Shown one piece after another: positions 62,301 through 64,000 of a stretch of 64,000 bases of DNA. Under the pieces are notes generated by a model, which saw only the letters and a list, made by a program, of their open reading frames with translations, did no database searches and was not told the DNA's origin. Position 1 is the stretch's first letter. Every line of letters begins with the position of its first letter. The DNA is from Congeria kusceri (lineage: Eukaryota; Mollusca; Bivalvia; Myida; Dreissenidae). Position numbers and translations under genes: made by a program. The stretch spans positions 12,740,261 to 12,804,260 of the forward strand of contig CM051034.1 of the NCBI GenBank assembly GCA_027627225.1, in the 5' to 3' direction.

Positions 62301-63102
62301 CTGGGACAGGTGGATGAACTGGGGCTGCAAGTACAGGCATAACCGGTGTATGTATGTTATTGTGTGTGCGCCTCTTCTTACTATTACTTATCATTATGAT
62401 CATCATTATCCATCATCATCATCATCATCATCCTACTTCTCCTCCTCCTCGTCATCATTGCCATCATTATTATCAACATCCTTGTCAACATCATCAACAT
62501 CATCATCATCATCACCATCATTATCATCATCTTCATCATAATAATCATCATCATCCTACTCCTACTCCTCCTCATCATCGCCATCATCATTATCATCACC
62601 CTTGTCAACATCATCAACATCATCGTCATCGCCATCATCATTGTTATCAACATTTTCAACATCATCATTATCATTACTGTAAACATCATCATCATCTTCA
62701 TTGTTAACATCATCATCATCAGCAGCAGCAGCAGCACCACCAACACCACAACCATCACCACCATCATAATCACACTGATAATGATTATGGTGGTGGTGGT
62801 TTGACTTAGTTCAACAAAAACTACCTTTCAAAATGATTCATACAAAGCATTTTTACACAACTATTAATGTTGAATGTTTTCTCCAAAAAGAAAAGCAGAA
62901 ACACAAGCATATCAGATACAAAGCCAAAAGACTTGGACATTTCAGCTTACATAGACTTGCGCGGTGGGTACGGCAGTCTTGGACTGTACAGTGGCCTGGA
63001 GCTGCTCCATCCTGGATGCAAGCTGCTGTTCCAACATCTCCACCTGCTGGGCACAGCTGATCACATCATTCTGAAGAGCAGCAATAGAGGATCTGATGTG
63101 TG
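53303..63102 (-). CDS. CFAP206: Cilia- and flagella-associated protein 206, last 9 exons (355 aa), N-terminus outside window
   Basis: Exons in transcript order: 63102-62951, 62324-62220, 61536-61450, 60839-60735, 60088-59946, 58397-58298, 56685-56542, 56080-55992, 53447-53303. The first begins with two bases of a split codon, so upstream exons lie beyond the window; all later phases join, giving 355 residues and a TAA. Signatures of the DUF3508/CFAP206 family: IRSSIAALQNDV, LPANPEIGVLRFK with FYAFSSKKAA, RSPELIQLLELH, IVKSYEWNEWELRRKAIKL joined to ANLRTRVTHSMQT, and PKPQVFLAGLRGGGMNEPT. Known role: an axonemal protein at the base of radial spoke 2, needed for normal ciliary beating. Human CFAP206 is about 620 residues, so a little over half is here. 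Exon 8 has a second acceptor (start 56107) that would add SFDCWCELQ in frame. The gene is tail-to-tail with DYNC2I2. Confidence 0.93.
53575..53740 (+). mobile_element. SINE (family of 60411), partial
   Basis: Begins in the B-box remnant GAGCCCCAACCTGGCCA, then AACTTGTAAGGGGATTGG, ATCGGCTCAGCTTGCCCA and a tail matching the minus-strand copy at 30335-30370. It is in the last CFAP206 intron. Confidence 0.65.
54473..54721. mobile_element. GAGGCGTGTCGT palindromic MITE
   Basis: Starts GAGGGGCGTCGTGGGAAAAC and ends CACGACGCGCCAC, with ATAT on both sides. The first hairpin is perfect; the second is partly deleted. Confidence 0.85.
54894..55116. mobile_element. GAGGCGTGTCGT palindromic MITE
   Basis: Starts GAGGTGTGTCTTGGGAAACC and ends CCCATGACACGCCTC. 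The first hairpin is intact; the second arm is truncated. Confidence 0.85.
55395..55575 (-). mobile_element. tRNA-headed SINE
   Basis: On the minus strand a tRNA-like head (AATGGTGAAGTGGATTTGG, B-box GGGTTCGATCCCC) is followed by CCAAGTACTGGTTCTACCCA and GGCTTTTGATGCAAT. Same family as 21643-21972 and the headless piece at 59548-59645. Confidence 0.7.
55620..55790. mobile_element. Hairpin MITE with AATACTAGG ends
   Basis: Arms AATACTAGGTTAGTGTTGAA and its near mirror TTCAACACTTACCTAGTATT, each about 29 bases, around a 100-bp centre. It is in a CFAP206 intron. Confidence 0.7.
57646..57906. mobile_element. GAGGCGTGTCGT palindromic MITE, near full length
   Basis: Starts GAGGGGCGTTGTGAGAAAAC and ends TTTTTCCACGACGCGCCTC. 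Both internal hairpins (TAGCCTGTGCAGTC and mirror; TAGCCTGTGCAAACTG and mirror) are intact. AAAT flanks it as a direct repeat, which supports a 4-bp target duplication. Confidence 0.9.
58850..59425. mobile_element. MITE with CTACGGTGCCCC ends and an AT-rich tandem core
   Basis: The 21-base ends are inverted copies with one mismatch (CTACGGTGCCCCTAAAGTGA; mirror TCACTTTGGGGGCACCGTAG). The interior is a run of roughly 20-bp units (ATTATTTCGTAAAAACGTAA), whose polarity flips near 59190, making one long imperfect palindrome. It is in a CFAP206 intron. Confidence 0.8.
59548..59645 (+). mobile_element. Headless SINE fragment
   Basis: AAGTACTGGTTCTACCCAGG ... ACTATGGCTTTTGACGCAAT matches the body of the SINE at 55395-55575. 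Confidence 0.6.
59657..59917. mobile_element. GAGGCGTGTCGT palindromic MITE, near full length
   Basis: Starts GAGGCATGTCGTGGGAAAAC and ends CCCACGACACGCCTC with ATAT on both sides. Both hairpins and the spacer (TAAACATAAATCCACTGTAG) are intact. It ends 29 bases from the CFAP206 exon border at 59946. Confidence 0.9.
60411..60690 (+). mobile_element. tRNA-derived SINE with near-complete head
   Basis: The head GGCTAGCTCAGATGGTACAG (A-box) and GTGAGTTCGAACCCCAGC (B-box) have tRNA spacing and an Asp-like GTC in the anticodon place, but the anticodon stem has two mismatches and no tRNA end is seen. The body continues with CCACATAACTTGTGTGGGG, TCTGATTCAAGTAGGGCAG and ATCGGCTAAGCTTGCCCAGG. Body copies are at 30335-30565 and 53575-53740. 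It is in a CFAP206 intron. Confidence 0.75.
61921..62179. mobile_element. GAGGCGTGTCGT palindromic MITE, near full length
   Basis: Starts GAGGCGCGTCGTGGGAAAAG and ends TTCCCACAACATGTCTC. Both hairpins are present with mismatches. It lies 41 bases from the donor of CFAP206 exon 62324-62220. Confidence 0.85.
62398..62790. repeat. ATC/CAT microsatellite in a CFAP206 intron
   Basis: About 390 bases of imperfect CAT trinucleotide repeat with TCC and CAG variants. It gives low-complexity frames on both strands (poly-Met, poly-His/Ser), which are not genes. Confidence 0.97.
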
Positions 63103-63915
63103 CTGGTAAATAGCATATAGGATTTGATATGAGTTGGTAAATAACACACAGGATCCGACATGAGCTTTTAAATACTCTGATCAGAAATGAGTTGGTAAAT
63201 ACCATATAGGACCTGATACAAACTGTCAAATACTATAGAGGAACTGTTGTCAGTTGGTAAATAATAGAGGATCTGATGTGTGTTGGTAAATAGCGTATAG
63301 GATTTCATATGAGTTGGTAAATAACACACAGGATCCGACATGAGCTTTTAAATACTCTGATCAGAAATGAGTTGGTAAATACCATATAGGACCTGATACA
63401 AACTGTCAAATACTATAGAGGAACTGTTGTCAGTTGGTAAATAATAGAGGATCTGATGTGTGTTGGTAAATAGCGTATAGGATTTGATATGAGTTGGTAA
63501 ATAACACACAGGATCCGACATGAGCTTTTAAATACTCTGATCAGAAATGAGTTGGTAAATACCATATAGGACCTGATACAAACTGTCAAATACTATAGAG
63601 GAACTGTTGTCAGTTGGTAAATAATAGAGGATCTGATGTGTGTTGGTAAATAGCGTATAGGATTTGATATGAGTTGGTAAATAACACACAGGATCCGACA
63701 TGAGCTTTTAAATACTCTGATCAGAAATGAGTTGGTAAATACCATATAGGACCTGATACAAACTGTCAAATACTATAGAGGAACTGTTGTCAGTTGGTAA
63801 ATAATATAAAGGATCTGATATGAGTTGTCGAACAGTACACAGGATATTATATTAGTTGGTAAATAGCATATAGGATCTGATATGAGTTGTCAATACTATA
63901 GAGGATCTGAAATGA
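63084..63915 (-). repeat. 180-bp higher-order repeat starting at a CFAP206 3' splice site
   Basis: Units begin at 63084, 63264, 63444 and 63624 (exact period 180) and are nearly identical; a decayed unit follows from 63804. Each 180-bp unit holds about six diverged 26-32-bp monomers of the form GGATCTGATATGAGTTGGTA plus AATA. On the minus strand the monomer reads TATTTACCA then CTCATATCAGATCC, which is the CFAP206 intron-exon border: acceptor TTTACCAG then CACACATCAGATCCTCTAT. Only the unit touching the exon has the AG; the others read CAA at that place. Confidence 0.93.
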
Positions 63916-64000
63916 GATCCTGCGGCTGTGTAAAATCACAAGACCGAATCCATTTTCACAGAACAGAAAGTGGCTCACATTTTTGAACATATACTATTTG

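Noticed and set aside
62354..62773. Poly-His/Ser and poly-Met frames of 117-136 codons
   Set aside because: Translations of an imperfect CAT microsatellite in a CFAP206 intron.

Overview
The window is animal nuclear DNA, very probably from a bivalve mollusc. It is AT-rich, has long introns with GT/AG borders, and is crowded with short palindromic and inverted-repeat transposons, tRNA-headed SINEs and minisatellites. The bivalve call rests on the repeat landscape and on the style of the protein sequences. A heterodont such as Dreissena or Mya is a guess from memory.

Left third (1-17.0 kb): a tandem segmental duplication. Copies A and B are about 7.44 kb each and differ at only a handful of bases. 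A third, older and partial copy C (about 14.87-17.04 kb) is clearly diverged. Each copy starts with a 36-bp minisatellite. A and B each carry one intronless minus-strand gene for a 376-residue small heat shock protein with two alpha-crystallin domains, with a TATA box and a heat shock element just upstream. The window opens inside the minisatellite, so more copies may lie to the left.

Middle (17.7-44.4 kb): two divergent genes share a 330-bp start-to-start interval. CCDC15 (centriole inner scaffold) runs leftward in 10 exons, 480 aa. DYNC2I2/WDR34 (dynein-2 intermediate chain 2) runs rightward in 11 exons, 496 aa. I joined both by hand; every exon phase fits and both totals are multiples of three. 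One CCDC15 intron appears to be GC-AG.

Right third (44.4-64 kb): about 9 kb of repeats, then the last nine exons of a leftward CFAP206 gene (axonemal radial-spoke protein) whose N-terminal half lies beyond the right edge. All three multi-exon genes therefore serve cilia or centrioles.

The main novelty: each of the three ciliary genes has a tandem array whose repeat unit spans a splice junction. CCDC15 has 23 copies of a 49-bp unit carrying a 5' donor. DYNC2I2 has 10 copies of a 24-bp unit carrying a 3' acceptor, open and in frame throughout. CFAP206 has four copies of a 180-bp unit starting at a 3' acceptor. I find no prokaryotic genes, CRISPR array or intact autonomous transposon.
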